The notes beneath the pieces were generated by a model. The model saw only the letters and a list, made by a program, of their open reading frames with translations, made no database searches and was not told the DNA's origin. Shown piece after piece: positions 53,076 to 63,037 of a stretch of 64,000 nucleotides of DNA. Every line of letters begins with the position of its first letter. Position 1 is the first letter of the stretch. Source of the stretch: Anaerolineales bacterium. Its GTDB lineage: Bacteria > Chloroflexota > Anaerolineae > Anaerolineales > Villigracilaceae. The stretch covers positions 1 to 64,000 of the forward strand of contig JACMLM010000051.1 in NCBI GenBank assembly GCA_014379595.1, in the 5' to 3' direction. The translations under genes were made by a program, and so were the position numbers.

Positions 53076-56000
53076 TTATTTTATTTCCTGAATATCCACA
53101 AGCACCGCGCGAACTGCAACACGGCTTAAGTATGTTCCTGCCTTTTCGTCGTAGATATCACACGTAATCAAAGTGATGTATGCTTTTTCTTCATGCTGCA
53201 ACACTGTAATGTCATTAGGCTGTACATGTTTATTAGATACAACTTTATAAGTATAACGATAACCCGCATCATAAACAAATATGTACTCGCCAGCATTCAA
53301 ATATTTCAGGCTGGAAAATACTCCGGCCTTACCATTTATATTGACGGCATGACCTGTGAGTACGCTATTGCCTTCCCATGTAGGATAAGCGGTTCCATTC
53401 AACCATCCAGCTTGATTCTGCAGCGAGGACACATCCCAATTGCCTTTCTTTAACTGCACACCAACGATTGAAGTTTTCACCTTAAGCACTGGAATCTCAA
53501 TAGTGAGATTTGTTGAGTTGTAAGCCGGGCGTGAAGCAATATCTAATTTAGTTATAGTATCAGGCGCAAAACCTGTCACAGGGATGAGGAATCCGCCAAC
53601 GGCAACAGTAGCTGGATCAGCATTATTGTTGTTCCCATTGCCACCAGCGCCTGCTCCGCCACCTCCACCACCAGCACCAAGAGGTGTAAGCACCAATGAC
53701 GAACTGACATTATATAGAGGAGCTGGGTCAGCCGGGTCGTAAAATCTTTCCGTCGCAAATGGATTCGGAGGATTTGAGAAGGATTGTGGGGTAGTTTGCG
53801 GGCCAGGGATACTGGTCCATTCAACGTTTGCAACATTGGTTACGCTACCACCAACGGGGATGGTAGCATTTCCAAGAACATCAAATCGGATAATGCCCTG
53901 GTCTCCAGCTGGTAATAGTGTGAATGCGCTCCACTCAGCCCTAATCGTTCGGGTTAATGGGTCATAGGTGCAGCTAACATTAGGATCTTGTTGCCCATCA
54001 TCACAATCAAGTGAGCCTGCCACAAAATCCACAGTTGTTGGTAATACGTCAGTCACCACTACATCAAAGGCGTCTGTGTTACTTACAGCAGTATGGTTAA
54101 CTATCAGAGTAAATGTTGCTGTTGAGCCGTTAGCAATAAAATTTACGTTCGCGGACTTTGCTATGGTCATATCCGGCTCAATAATACTCACTGTCGTTTG
54201 TACAGGTGGAATATTTCCAGCTGATGATGTCCAGGTAGCACTGTTATTCAGGGACACTCCATCAACATTTGCAGGAATATCAAGAACCATTGCACGATAA
54301 GTCACAGTTACCGTTGCATCAGCGGGGCCGGCATTGGTTAATGTCCCAAAGTTATAAGTGACTCGGCGATCTATATCTGCGGAGGAGGCAGGTAGTGGGA
54401 CACCTCCGGCATTATCCACTGTCGGGGTGGCACAAATTGCATTGAAGCCACCAGCTACACTAGTTGTTAAGCCTGGCTGAGGAGGTATAGCATCGCATGC
54501 AACAAACGCAAGACCTCGCTCCATCGTATCAACAAGAGTCGCATTGGTATATGTACCAGGCGGAATAACCACACTCACTTGATAAGTAACGATCTCACCA
54601 ATGGCAACATTTTCTATAACACTTGGTGGAACGCCCGTGCTGGTGGTAAACGCTTGATTAGTAGCAGAAACAATTTTTGTCAGACCGCTTGGATTGCCAT
54701 TTACATTTACCCGCAATGTGGCAGTTGCAGGTGCAGAATTTGATGCGCTTTCATTATTACTGAGACTGTTTGGAGGAATCGTGTTAACGTAACTTCCAGG
54801 CACAGTACTGGTCACATTTACAGAGATCGTGCAAGATGAATTGGCTGCGAGAGAACCACCCGTCATCACGATGTCTTGAAGGCCAGGAGTAGCAGTAACT
54901 TGCGCCCCGGCACCACAGGTGGTGCTGCTCCCTGCTGGATTTGCAATCTCCAAACCTGCGGGAAGAGCTCCAGGTAGCGTATCAGCTAACCCCATTCCGG
55001 TTAGCGGAATGGTTGATGTGTTATCAATGGTAATGATCAAAGTTGAGGTACCACCGACAGGAATCGGATCTTGAGTAAAAGCCTTGCTAACATTTGCACC
55101 CGGGAGGTTGGTTAAGGATGCTATGGTCCTGGTTGGATTGGTAGCTCCATTAAAAGTAGTGACTGCGCCCGCTGGTATCAAGTTGTCACGATTTCCGTTG
55201 ATATTCATAACGACACTAAGAGTCAACACGCAGTTTGTATTGGCTGGCAAAGTGCCACCACTAAAGGAGAAGGAAGTATCGCCAGGGTTTCCAGTTAGTA
55301 CACCGCTACAGGTGCCCACGTTGAAATTGGCAGGATTAGCAATTATTATTCCGGGCAACAATAGTGACATATTATCGGTAAAAGCGATACCAGTCAGCAC
55401 CGCGTTATTCGGATTTATCAATTGTACGCTCATGGTAGAGGATGCTCCGCCATAAACAAGTGTTGGACTAAAACCCTTTACTATACCAATTGATAGCCGC
55501 TCAGTTCTTAATACGTCTTGGGCTTGATTTCTAGAATTTATCGTCACCCCAGTACTTTGAACCGTGCCTGAAACATTCATGGCTGGAATTGTATTCACAC
55601 GGTTATTAGGAGTAGCATCGCCATCTTTGCCCTGAACTGTGACCGTAATAGTGCAAATTCCTGGTACAGCTCCAACCTGAGCTGGAACAGTACCGCCGGT
55701 CATGGTGATTGTTTGTGATCCAGGAACCGCAGTAATACTTCCGCCTGCACATGTAGTACTGGCATCTGGAATAGGAGCAACTACAATACCATCAGTTACT
55801 GAACCTGGCAAAGGATCGGTCATTGATGTATTAACAAGTGGAGACGGATATGTATTTTGTAGTGTGATAGTCAATACAGATAAACCGTTCGGGCTAACAG
55901 TAGGCGGATAGAAGGCTTTGCTAATCGAAAGATTCTCCCTTGAGTATACTGTCAAAGTATCAGTCAGATTACCCACAGGGTCGCGATTTTCATTGTTCGA

Positions 56001-57704
56001 GATATTGGCAGGAGTAATGGTATTGGTAACTGTACCTGGTGTATTGCTGGTGACCCAAACATCGATCCGACATAGAGATCCGGCCAGAATAGTTCCACCT
56101 GTGAGAGAGATGGAAGTAGATCCAGTTGTAGCAGTTAACACACGGGGTGGTGCTATCCCACAGCCACTTATAGCTGCGGGGGTGGAGTTACTAACAGTGA
56201 CACCTGGCGGAAGGTTATCGATCATTGAAAAATCCGTTAAGTTCGTGTCTGCCGGGGCGAAGAGATCGATTCTCAACCTTGTACTCTCACCTGGATTAAA
56301 AAGATCATCTGAAAATGATTTAGCACTTCCTGCCATTCCTGTCCCAACTGCATACACGCTAACATCCGCTGTTGCTTGAGTCTCATTTGTTGCAGTTGGA
56401 TGGCTGGTAATAGAAACTGCACGAGGCGGAATGATATTCGTATATGTTGCAGGCGGTGCACCACCAGGTGTAGTGACGTTGACAGTGATCGTACAAGTAG
56501 AATTTGGTGGGATTGTGCCGCCAACTAAGCTAACAGTTGTACTGGTATTGGAAGTTGTTCCATTAGGAAGACACGTAGTAGTGGAAGATCCAGGAACATA
56601 AACCAGATTGGTGTTGGGAGTGGTGGGTAACGTATCCGATAAACTCACACCGGTATAAGTAGATGCCGTCGGGTTTTGAAGTGTGATCGTTAAAGTACTG
56701 GTTCCACCGGCCTGAAAAGATGTAGCATTAAATTGTTTTGTAACATTAATAGGTTGGACATTCAGGGTAGCTCTGGCTGGCGCGGCATTTGTAACCCCTT
56801 GATCAGTTCTGATCGAACCTGGACCAGCGGGACCAGCCGGAATGGTATTAACATAAACACCCTGTACAGCCGAAGTGACATTTACTGTAACAACACAGTT
56901 TTGGTTGGGTGTAACCGTTGCGTTGGTTAACGCGATTGTATTGCCTCCAACCGTTGCAGCTATTGAGGCTGCACCTCCACAATTGGTCAATGTGGGGGAA
57001 ACAGGATTAGCAAGAACAACATTAGCAGGTAGTGTATCAGTGAATGAAGTTCCGGTCAGGTTTGTATCCACATCGTTATTGTTGATCGTAATGCTCAACG
57101 TACTGACATTCCCCATGGATATGGTATTCGGCGCAAAGCCTTTACTTAGCGAAGGAGGTAAAACTTCAGTAACGGTGAGGGTTGCACTTGCCGGCCTAGT
57201 GTTGGTGATATTTACAACCGTACCACCATCATTACCTGTAGCTTGTAAATGATTGGCAGGGATGGTATTAACAAGGTTGTCTGGCGTTGTGGATGTAACA
57301 TTTACCTCTACATAACATTCCCCAGGTGTAGCACCAACTTGGGCAGGTACAATAGCATTAGTCAGTGATAATGTAGTGCTACCAGGTATGCCAGAGACAT
57401 TACTTCCGACTCCACAGTTATTCGTAGTAATGTTCGCTGGATTTGCAATAGACAAGCCAGGTTGTTGACTGATGAGGTTATCGGTCCAACTAGCGTTCGT
57501 CAATGGAAATGTGTTTGGGTTAAAGATTGAAACGCGAAGACGAGAGACACCCCCAGCGTCGATAAATATTGGTGTAAATTGTTTGTTAATTTCCGCTGGA
57601 ATAGATATGGCATATACAGGAGTAAAAGAAGACGATAACAATACCAATAAAAGTACTATACTAAAGCACGCTTGTATACTACGCAAAAAAGCAGTTTTTT
57701 TCAT
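53076..57704 (-). CDS. giant DUF11-repeat surface protein fused to a sortase domain
   Basis: About 1542 residues starting MKKTAFLRSIQ (ATG at 57704, AAGGAAAT upstream). A signal peptide is followed by roughly ten DUF11/CARDB-like beta-sandwich repeats of about 125 residues, each with a phrase like KxFxPxxxxxGGxSTLxIxxxN and NTIPA. A glycine/asparagine-rich linker follows, then IPVTGFAPD (residues 1374-1382), a sortase-type sorting motif, and a final sortase domain of about 160 residues: LTGHAV (His 1452), LITCDIYDE (Cys 1515) and YLSRVAVRA (Arg 1528). The linked sorting motif and catalytic domain suggest self-processing. It would be a cell-surface adhesin or coat. Confidence 0.92.
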   Translation of the reverse strand: MKKTAFLRSIQACFSIVLLLVLLSSSFTPVYAISIPAEINKQFTPIFIDAGGVSRLRVSIFNPNTFPLTNASWTDNLISQQPGLSIANPANITTNNCGVGSNVSGIPGSTTLSLTNAIVPAQVGATPGECYVEVNVTSTTPDNLVNTIPANHLQATGNDGGTVVNITNTRPASATLTVTEVLPPSLSKGFAPNTISMGNVSTLSITINNNDVDTNLTGTSFTDTLPANVVLANPVSPTLTNCGGAASIAATVGGNTIALTNATVTPNQNCVVTVNVTSAVQGVYVNTIPAGPAGPGSIRTDQGVTNAAPARATLNVQPINVTKQFNATSFQAGGTSTLTITLQNPTASTYTGVSLSDTLPTTPNTNLVYVPGSSTTTCLPNGTTSNTSTTVSLVGGTIPPNSTCTITVNVTTPGGAPPATYTNIIPPRAVSITSHPTATNETQATADVSVYAVGTGMAGSAKSFSDDLFNPGESTRLRIDLFAPADTNLTDFSMIDNLPPGVTVSNSTPAAISGCGIAPPRVLTATTGSTSISLTGGTILAGSLCRIDVWVTSNTPGTVTNTITPANISNNENRDPVGNLTDTLTVYSRENLSISKAFYPPTVSPNGLSVLTITLQNTYPSPLVNTSMTDPLPGSVTDGIVVAPIPDASTTCAGGSITAVPGSQTITMTGGTVPAQVGAVPGICTITVTVQGKDGDATPNNRVNTIPAMNVSGTVQSTGVTINSRNQAQDVLRTERLSIGIVKGFSPTLVYGGASSTMSVQLINPNNAVLTGIAFTDNMSLLLPGIIIANPANFNVGTCSGVLTGNPGDTSFSFSGGTLPANTNCVLTLSVVMNINGNRDNLIPAGAVTTFNGATNPTRTIASLTNLPGANVSKAFTQDPIPVGGTSTLIITIDNTSTIPLTGMGLADTLPGALPAGLEIANPAGSSTTCGAGAQVTATPGLQDIVMTGGSLAANSSCTISVNVTSTVPGSYVNTIPPNSLSNNESASNSAPATATLRVNVNGNPSGLTKIVSATNQAFTTSTGVPPSVIENVAIGEIVTYQVSVVIPPGTYTNATLVDTMERGLAFVACDAIPPQPGLTTSVAGGFNAICATPTVDNAGGVPLPASSADIDRRVTYNFGTLTNAGPADATVTVTYRAMVLDIPANVDGVSLNNSATWTSSAGNIPPVQTTVSIIEPDMTIAKSANVNFIANGSTATFTLIVNHTAVSNTDAFDVVVTDVLPTTVDFVAGSLDCDDGQQDPNVSCTYDPLTRTIRAEWSAFTLLPAGDQGIIRFDVLGNATIPVGGSVTNVANVEWTSIPGPQTTPQSFSNPPNPFATERFYDPADPAPLYNVSSSLVLTPLGAGGGGGGAGAGGNGNNNNADPATVAVGGFLIPVTGFAPDTITKLDIASRPAYNSTNLTIEIPVLKVKTSIVGVQLKKGNWDVSSLQNQAGWLNGTAYPTWEGNSVLTGHAVNINGKAGVFSSLKYLNAGEYIFVYDAGYRYTYKVVSNKHVQPNDITVLQHEEKAYITLITCDIYDEKAGTYLSRVAVRAVLVDIQEIK

Positions 57705-57974
57705 TGTAAATAATTTCCTTTTCAAAAGCACCTTCACAAATCGATGTCCGGCGCCAAAGGATAAAAAACTGCTGCTAAGACAGGGCCTACATCCACCTTT
57801 CAAAACTGAAAGGTGGATGTATTGTATGAGCATTCGGGGCAATTGTCAACAAGCGGCAATTCGTTAGCAAGGTGCACAAAAACGTATTAACCATGAAACA
57901 TTTTCGTTAACACAGCTCCAACTTTCATCTAACACGCCCGGTGATAAAATAGCTCACGATCTTTCCCATTAAAT
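57705..57974. other. divergent intergenic region with structured leader
   Basis: This 270-base region lies between the adhesin (minus) and the histidine kinase (plus). It holds a strong hairpin (57789-57820) and a second GC-rich patch ggcgccggacatcg (complement of 57738-57755), both on the adhesin's leader. No known riboswitch class could be recognised. Confidence 0.55.
57789..57820 (-). promoter_or_regulatory. perfect 14-bp hairpin in adhesin leader
   Basis: ACATCCACCTTTCA / TGAAAGGTGGATGT with loop AAAC. On the minus strand it lies 85-116 bases upstream of the DUF11-sortase start. Without a following T-run in that direction it is more likely an RNA leader element, operator, or part of an attenuator. 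Confidence 0.55.
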
Positions 57975-59537
57975 ATGCTGACTTCCAACATGCTCCCCGA
58001 CTTTCGTGTTCGCCAACGAGATTACTTGCTCGAAATTTCGCGCATGCTCACTCAAGAATTGGATCTTGAGAAACTGCTGGCGCGCATTTTACGCGTCTCC
58101 ATTGAAATGCTGGCAGGACAAGCTGGCTTGATCGCGCTGAAACAACCCGATGCCTGGAGTGTCTCTGCTGCTCATAATATTGCGCCTGCATTCCTAAGCT
58201 ACCTCACTCCTTTGCTTGCAGAAGAGGTTGTACGTGAATTGGATGTCCGTGAACTGAATCGCATGTTAAAAGAATTGACATACACAGCCAGCACCGGTTT
58301 GCTCAATGGGACTGGATTACCCCTCGCCGCCCATGGACAAGTTATCGGTGTGATCTTTATCTTCCGCAATTATGCTGACCTCTTCACACCGAATGACCGT
58401 GTACTTCTGCAATCCTTTGCTGACCAGGCGGCGATTGCGGTCTTTAACGCACAGCTTTATGGGCAGGTATCCTATGAAAAACAACGTCTTGATGCGTTAC
58501 TAGACTCTGCCGCTGATGGAATACTGATCCTTGATACAGAACAGGTCATTGAACGATGCAATCCAGCTTTTGAGAAACTTTACGGTCTTGCACGCGATGA
58601 GATTGTAGGTAAAAAACATAATGCGATCATTCAATGGAAAAAAGAGCCACAGGGGAAAACTCTTGAAGAGTCTGTTGAAAGCGGATGGCCGCTGACGCCT
58701 AATGCTACGCTTTATGTGGAAGGTGACATGGAGCGCCCACTGCCTCCCCACCTCCCTGTTGGAATTACGTACGCGCCTTTATTATCAAGTGAAAATAAAT
58801 TACGCAATGTTATCGTCAGCGTGCGTGACATTACACATTTTCGTACGGCCGATCAACTCAAGGCGACTTTCATTTCCATTGTGAGTCATGAACTGCGTAC
58901 ACCTGTTGCATTGATCAAAGGCTATGCATCCACTTTGCGGCGCAACGACGCAAAATGGGATAAAGCGACCATAAGCGATTCGTTGGCTGTCATCGAAGAA
59001 GAGGCAGATCGTTTGTCCAAGATGATCGATGACTTGCTCGATGCTTCGCGGCTGCAAGCAGGCGGCCTCAGCTTGAATCAAGCCGATGTTGCCGTACCAA
59101 GCCTTGCGTTAAGAGTGAGCGAGCGTTTTGCGGTGCAATCTCCCAAACATCACATCGTCACAGATTTTCCTGCAAACTTCCCTGTCATCCTTGGTGATGA
59201 AAATCGTTTGGAGCAGGTATTGTCGAATCTTGTATCGAATTCATTAAAGTATGCAAGCAAGGGTGAAATTAAAATCAGCGGAACAGTGCGTCCCGAACAA
59301 GTCATTGTGTGCGTGAGCGATGAAGGCACTGGCATCGAAGCCAAAGACCTGCCGCATATTTTTGATCGCTTTTATCGTTCTACGAATGCGGTGAAGCAGA
59401 CAAAAGGTGCGGGATTGGGACTCTACCTGGCGCGTGCACTCGTTGAAGCGCACGGCGGACGAATCTGGGCGGACGCTTCGACAAACTCAGCGAAACCTGA
59501 CTCCGGTGCGAGGATCTGTTTCTCCCTTCCGCGTTAA
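57975..59537 (+). CDS. PAS/GAF sensor histidine kinase
   Basis: A 520-residue kinase. An N-terminal GAF domain (about residues 20-165, RDYLLEISRMLTQELDLEKLL as the linker) precedes a PAS domain (LDALLDSAADGILILD, about 175-290). A HisKA domain with SHELRTPVALIKGYASTL (phosphorylated His near residue 305) follows, then a HATPase domain with ENRLEQVLSNLVSNSLKYA, DEGTGIEAKDLPHIFDRFYRS and GAGLGLYLARALVEAHGG. No membrane helix, so a cytoplasmic sensor. No response regulator is next to it. Confidence 0.95.
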   Translation: MLTSNMLPDFRVRQRDYLLEISRMLTQELDLEKLLARILRVSIEMLAGQAGLIALKQPDAWSVSAAHNIAPAFLSYLTPLLAEEVVRELDVRELNRMLKELTYTASTGLLNGTGLPLAAHGQVIGVIFIFRNYADLFTPNDRVLLQSFADQAAIAVFNAQLYGQVSYEKQRLDALLDSAADGILILDTEQVIERCNPAFEKLYGLARDEIVGKKHNAIIQWKKEPQGKTLEESVESGWPLTPNATLYVEGDMERPLPPHLPVGITYAPLLSSENKLRNVIVSVRDITHFRTADQLKATFISIVSHELRTPVALIKGYASTLRRNDAKWDKATISDSLAVIEEEADRLSKMIDDLLDASRLQAGGLSLNQADVAVPSLALRVSERFAVQSPKHHIVTDFPANFPVILGDENRLEQVLSNLVSNSLKYASKGEIKISGTVRPEQVIVCVSDEGTGIEAKDLPHIFDRFYRSTNAVKQTKGAGLGLYLARALVEAHGGRIWADASTNSAKPDSGARICFSLPR

Positions 59538-59642
59538 TAAGGTTCGTCCGCAGTTGAACTGCGCACAGGATGCAGTGCAACTGCATCCCAAACAAGTGAA
59601 TGGTAAAATCAGTAAATAAACAAATTAATTAAGGATGGACTT

Positions 59643-61451
59643 ATGGCCAGCTCAATCCCCCCACGCAATAAGATAGATAAAAAATATACATGGAATGCCG
59701 AAAGCGTTTTCCCGAACGACGAAGCTTGGGAAAAAGAAACAGACAAAATCGTTGAAGATGTTTCCTCGGTTAAAAAATTTCAAGGACGTTTAGGCGAAAG
59801 CGCTGCAACTTTGCTTGAAGCATTAGAAGCTTTTGAAAGCCTGCTCTCTCGGGCGTATGTATCAAATATGTACGCAAACTTTTTATACTCTACAGATACT
59901 ACCAATCAAAAAGCAGCGGGGATGCGCGGCAAAGCGAGCGGTATGTTCGGTCAGGTGCTTTCCACCATTTCCTTTTTTCAGCCTGAGTTACTGGAAGTGG
60001 GCAAAGCCAAACTGGATGAGTTCGTTCAACAGGAAGAAAAGCTCTCCGTCTATAAACATAGTTTTGAAGACTTGTTTCGTAAGCAAGAGCACGTCCGCTC
60101 GGCTGAAGTGGAGGAAATTCTTGGAATGGTCAGCGAACCGCTAGGTGGCTTTTATAATTCCACAAGCATGTTGACCAATGCCGATTTCAAATTCAAATCC
60201 ATAAAAGACAGCACTGGAAAATCATTGGATGTAACGCAAGGCAACTATGATACCCAATTGATGGGACTTGCAGATCGTAAGGCTCGCAAGGCTGCCTACA
60301 ACACCTACATGGATAAATATGTAGAACACAAAAATACACTTGCCAGCAATCTTGAACACAATATCAAGACAAATGTATTTCTCATGCGTGCCCGCAAACA
60401 TGAAACTACATTGGCTGCGTCATTATATGATCTCAATATCCCCACAAGTGTTTTTCATAACCTTATCGACACATTCAAAAAGAATCTGCCTGTTTGGCAT
60501 CGTTATTTTGAAATTCGCCGTAAAGCTCTTGGCTTGAAGAAACTTGCTTATTATGATATTTGGGCTCCGATTACGAAAAAGAAAGTAAAGATCCCATACG
60601 ACAAAGCAGTGGAAATGATCTGTGATGGTCTTGCACCGCTTGGCAAGGAATATGTAGATACCGTCCGCCAAGCCTGCTTAGTAGATCGTTGGGTGGATCT
60701 ATATCCAAATCAAGGAAAAACTCATGGTGCATTTTCATCGGGCGCGCCTGGCGTATTTCCTTTCATCTTGATGAGCTACACAGATGAAATGGTAAGCATG
60801 AGCACACTTGCACATGAACTCGGCCACTCCATGCATACTTATTTCACAAACAAACATCAGCCTTTCACCAATACTGATTATTCATTATTCGTGGCAGAGG
60901 TCGCTTCTAATTTCAATCAGGCCATGGTACGTGCACATTTGCTTGATACAGTGAAAGATAAGAATTTCCAGATCGAAATGATCCTCGAAGCCGTTGGAAG
61001 TAACTTCTTTAGATACTTCTTCCAGATGCCGACTCTCGCACGCTTTGAATTGGAGACTCACGAACGGACTGAACGCGGCGAACCGTTGACCGCCGATTCA
61101 ATGGTTGACCTGATGGCTGATCTGTTCGCCGAGGGATTTGGTCCTAACTTTGACATGGACCGCGAGCGCGTCGGCATGACCTGGGCCACCTTCCCGCATC
61201 TCTTTGCAGATTATTATGTCTATGCTTATGCAACCGGCATCTCTGGTGCACATGCATTATCCAATAGAATACTGCGTGGCGAACCGAATTCAGTGGAAGA
61301 TTATCTTGGCTTCCTCAAAGCTGGTAATTCAGACTATTCATTAAATGTACTCAAACGCGGTGGTGTTGACTTGACCACTCCTCAAGCCGTTGAAGAAACC
61401 TTTGCTGTGATGGAAGGTTATATTGATCGGTTGGAAAAATTAGTTGGATAG
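59643..61451 (+). CDS. pepF: oligoendopeptidase F
   Basis: A 602-residue M3-family metallopeptidase. The zinc motif LAHELGHSMHTYF lies near residue 390 with the third ligand Glu in SLFVAEVASNFNQ downstream. The N-terminal part KYTWNAESVFPNDEAWEKETDKI is typical of PepF. It cleaves oligopeptides of 7-17 residues in the cytoplasm. Length matches the family. Confidence 0.95.
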   Translation: MASSIPPRNKIDKKYTWNAESVFPNDEAWEKETDKIVEDVSSVKKFQGRLGESAATLLEALEAFESLLSRAYVSNMYANFLYSTDTTNQKAAGMRGKASGMFGQVLSTISFFQPELLEVGKAKLDEFVQQEEKLSVYKHSFEDLFRKQEHVRSAEVEEILGMVSEPLGGFYNSTSMLTNADFKFKSIKDSTGKSLDVTQGNYDTQLMGLADRKARKAAYNTYMDKYVEHKNTLASNLEHNIKTNVFLMRARKHETTLAASLYDLNIPTSVFHNLIDTFKKNLPVWHRYFEIRRKALGLKKLAYYDIWAPITKKKVKIPYDKAVEMICDGLAPLGKEYVDTVRQACLVDRWVDLYPNQGKTHGAFSSGAPGVFPFILMSYTDEMVSMSTLAHELGHSMHTYFTNKHQPFTNTDYSLFVAEVASNFNQAMVRAHLLDTVKDKNFQIEMILEAVGSNFFRYFFQMPTLARFELETHERTERGEPLTADSMVDLMADLFAEGFGPNFDMDRERVGMTWATFPHLFADYYVYAYATGISGAHALSNRILRGEPNSVEDYLGFLKAGNSDYSLNVLKRGGVDLTTPQAVEETFAVMEGYIDRLEKLVG

Positions 61452-61603
61452 TTTTTTAGTTAGGTAGTTTGGTGGTCGAGTAGCCGCGCTCCTGCTCTTC
61501 TCTGGCACAGCACGCCAGGGCAGGTGTGGGGCGTACACTTGCGACGGCACGCCAGTGCAGTTGTCGAGACCACAAATCCAAAATCAGAAATCGGAAATCA
61601 TAA
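61452..61603. repeat. intergenic repeat with CACGCCAGTGC core
   Basis: The core TACACTTGCGACGGCACGCCAGTGC repeats the 10739-10765 region with one insertion, and the flanks ggtggtcgag ... gtcgagaccac form an imperfect inverted repeat. The last part (caaatccaaaatcagaaatcggaaatcat) is A-rich, resembling repetitive linkers. No gene is present. It leads directly to the CpXC gene, which has no RBS. Confidence 0.55.
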
Positions 61604-62962
61604 ATGCCTCAAACTCAAATCTCTTGCCCTCGCTGTAGACAAATGATCGCTGCCAATGTTGAGCAGCTTTTCGACGTGACCCATGACCCCGCATCCAAGC
61701 AGCGCTTATTAAGTGGACAATCCAATCATGCGCGCTGTCCGCATTGTGGATATGACGGCCGCCTCGCAACTCCTATTGTGTATCATGATAATGAAAAGGA
61801 ATTGCTGCTCACTTTTTTTCCACCTGAATTGGGATTACCTGTCAATGAACAGGAAAAACTAATGGGGCCGTTGATCAAACAAGTGATGGAGCGTTTACCT
61901 GCTGAAAAACGAAAAGGGTATTTATTAAACCCGACAGCGAACTTCACTTATGAATCCATGATGGAGACCATCTTAAATAAAGACGGCATTTCATCAGAGA
62001 TGATCAAGACACAGCAGGAACGTGTGCAATTCATTGAACGCTTGATGCAAACTTCCAAAGCGGATGTGCGCCTGGAGATGATCAAACAAAATGAAAAGAT
62101 CATCGACGAACAATTCTTTGGCTTATTCAGTCGTATTGCACAGAACGCCATGCAAAGCGGACAAGAGCCTATTGCGCGCGCGTTGATCGAAATACAGAAA
62201 CAACTATTAGAAGAGACCGAATTTGGCCGTCAGCTAAAAGAATCTGTCGGAGAAGTGGAAGCAGCTACAAAGGTTCTGCAAGAAGCGGGGCAAAGCCTGA
62301 CACGCGAGAAGCTACTCGACTTCGTTCTCGAAGCGAAAAACGATGCCCGCATCCGCGCTTATGTTTCGCTGGCCCGTGGCGGCATGGATTATGTCTTCTT
62401 CCAAAATTTGACCGAAAAAATTGAGAAAGCAAATGGCGACGAGAAGACAAGACTCGAATCCATTCGTGAGAAAGTACTAGGGTTTGTAGCGGAAGTGGAT
62501 AAACAACTTGAAGCACGATTTAAACAAGCACAGGATTTTGTTGAGTCCATTCTTGGGCAGGAAGATGTAGAGAAGGCCACTCGCGAGAATATTGAAGGGT
62601 TTTCACAGGATGCCGCAGATGTGGTCAATCAGCTGTTGAAACAGGCTTCTGAAAAGAATGATTACACACGTATGGGCAAACTGCAGAAGATGGTGCAAGT
62701 GTTGCAGGAAGCCAGCGCCCCTCCGCCTGAAGTGGCTTTCATTGAAGCGCTGCTTCAAGCTCCTGACGAAGCTGCGATGGAAAAGATGCTGGATGAAAAT
62801 GACGCAATGATCAACCAGCAATTTGTAGATACTCTGAGTGGACTAGTTGCACAAATGGAAGCGCAAGGTGATGCCAACCTCGAAGCTAAAGCTATGAGCG
62901 AAAAACTCAGCGAGATTTATAAGATCGCGTTGAAGCGTGTGATGAAGAAAAATATGGGATAA
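61604..62962 (+). CDS. CpXC-domain protein
   Basis: A 452-residue protein. The N-terminal CpXC domain has two zinc pairs, ISCPRCRQ (residues about 6-13) and ARCPHCGYD. The rest is charged and helical, predicted coiled coil (EKIEKANGDEKTRLESIREKVLGFVAEVDKQLEARFKQ), and the tail is LSGLVAQMEAQGDANLEAKAMSEKLSEIYKIALKRVMKKNMG. Function unknown. The last 45 residues recur at 63804-63943. Confidence 0.85.
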   Translation: MPQTQISCPRCRQMIAANVEQLFDVTHDPASKQRLLSGQSNHARCPHCGYDGRLATPIVYHDNEKELLLTFFPPELGLPVNEQEKLMGPLIKQVMERLPAEKRKGYLLNPTANFTYESMMETILNKDGISSEMIKTQQERVQFIERLMQTSKADVRLEMIKQNEKIIDEQFFGLFSRIAQNAMQSGQEPIARALIEIQKQLLEETEFGRQLKESVGEVEAATKVLQEAGQSLTREKLLDFVLEAKNDARIRAYVSLARGGMDYVFFQNLTEKIEKANGDEKTRLESIREKVLGFVAEVDKQLEARFKQAQDFVESILGQEDVEKATRENIEGFSQDAADVVNQLLKQASEKNDYTRMGKLQKMVQVLQEASAPPPEVAFIEALLQAPDEAAMEKMLDENDAMINQQFVDTLSGLVAQMEAQGDANLEAKAMSEKLSEIYKIALKRVMKKNMG

Positions 62963-62965
62963 ATC

Positions 62966-63000
62966 AAGATACAGTCATCTTTAAGGTGACTGTATCTTTT
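62966..63000 (+). terminator. terminator after CpXC gene
   Basis: A 12-bp stem AAGATACAGTCA / TGACTGTATCTT (9-nt loop), followed by TTT, lies 4 bases after the stop codon. A cognate hairpin occurs after the duplicated 3' fragment at 63956. Confidence 0.88.
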
Positions 63001-63037
63001 AAGTTTATAATCAGGCACGGGGAAAACCAACCTATGC

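Noticed and set aside
53968-57252. Several long open frames opposite the DUF11 gene
   Set aside because: They are mirror images of the repeat-rich coding strand, without RBS or independent codon pattern.
57705-57974. c-di-GMP riboswitch in the adhesin leader
   Set aside because: The conserved tetraloop/receptor sequences of GEMM-I are not present.
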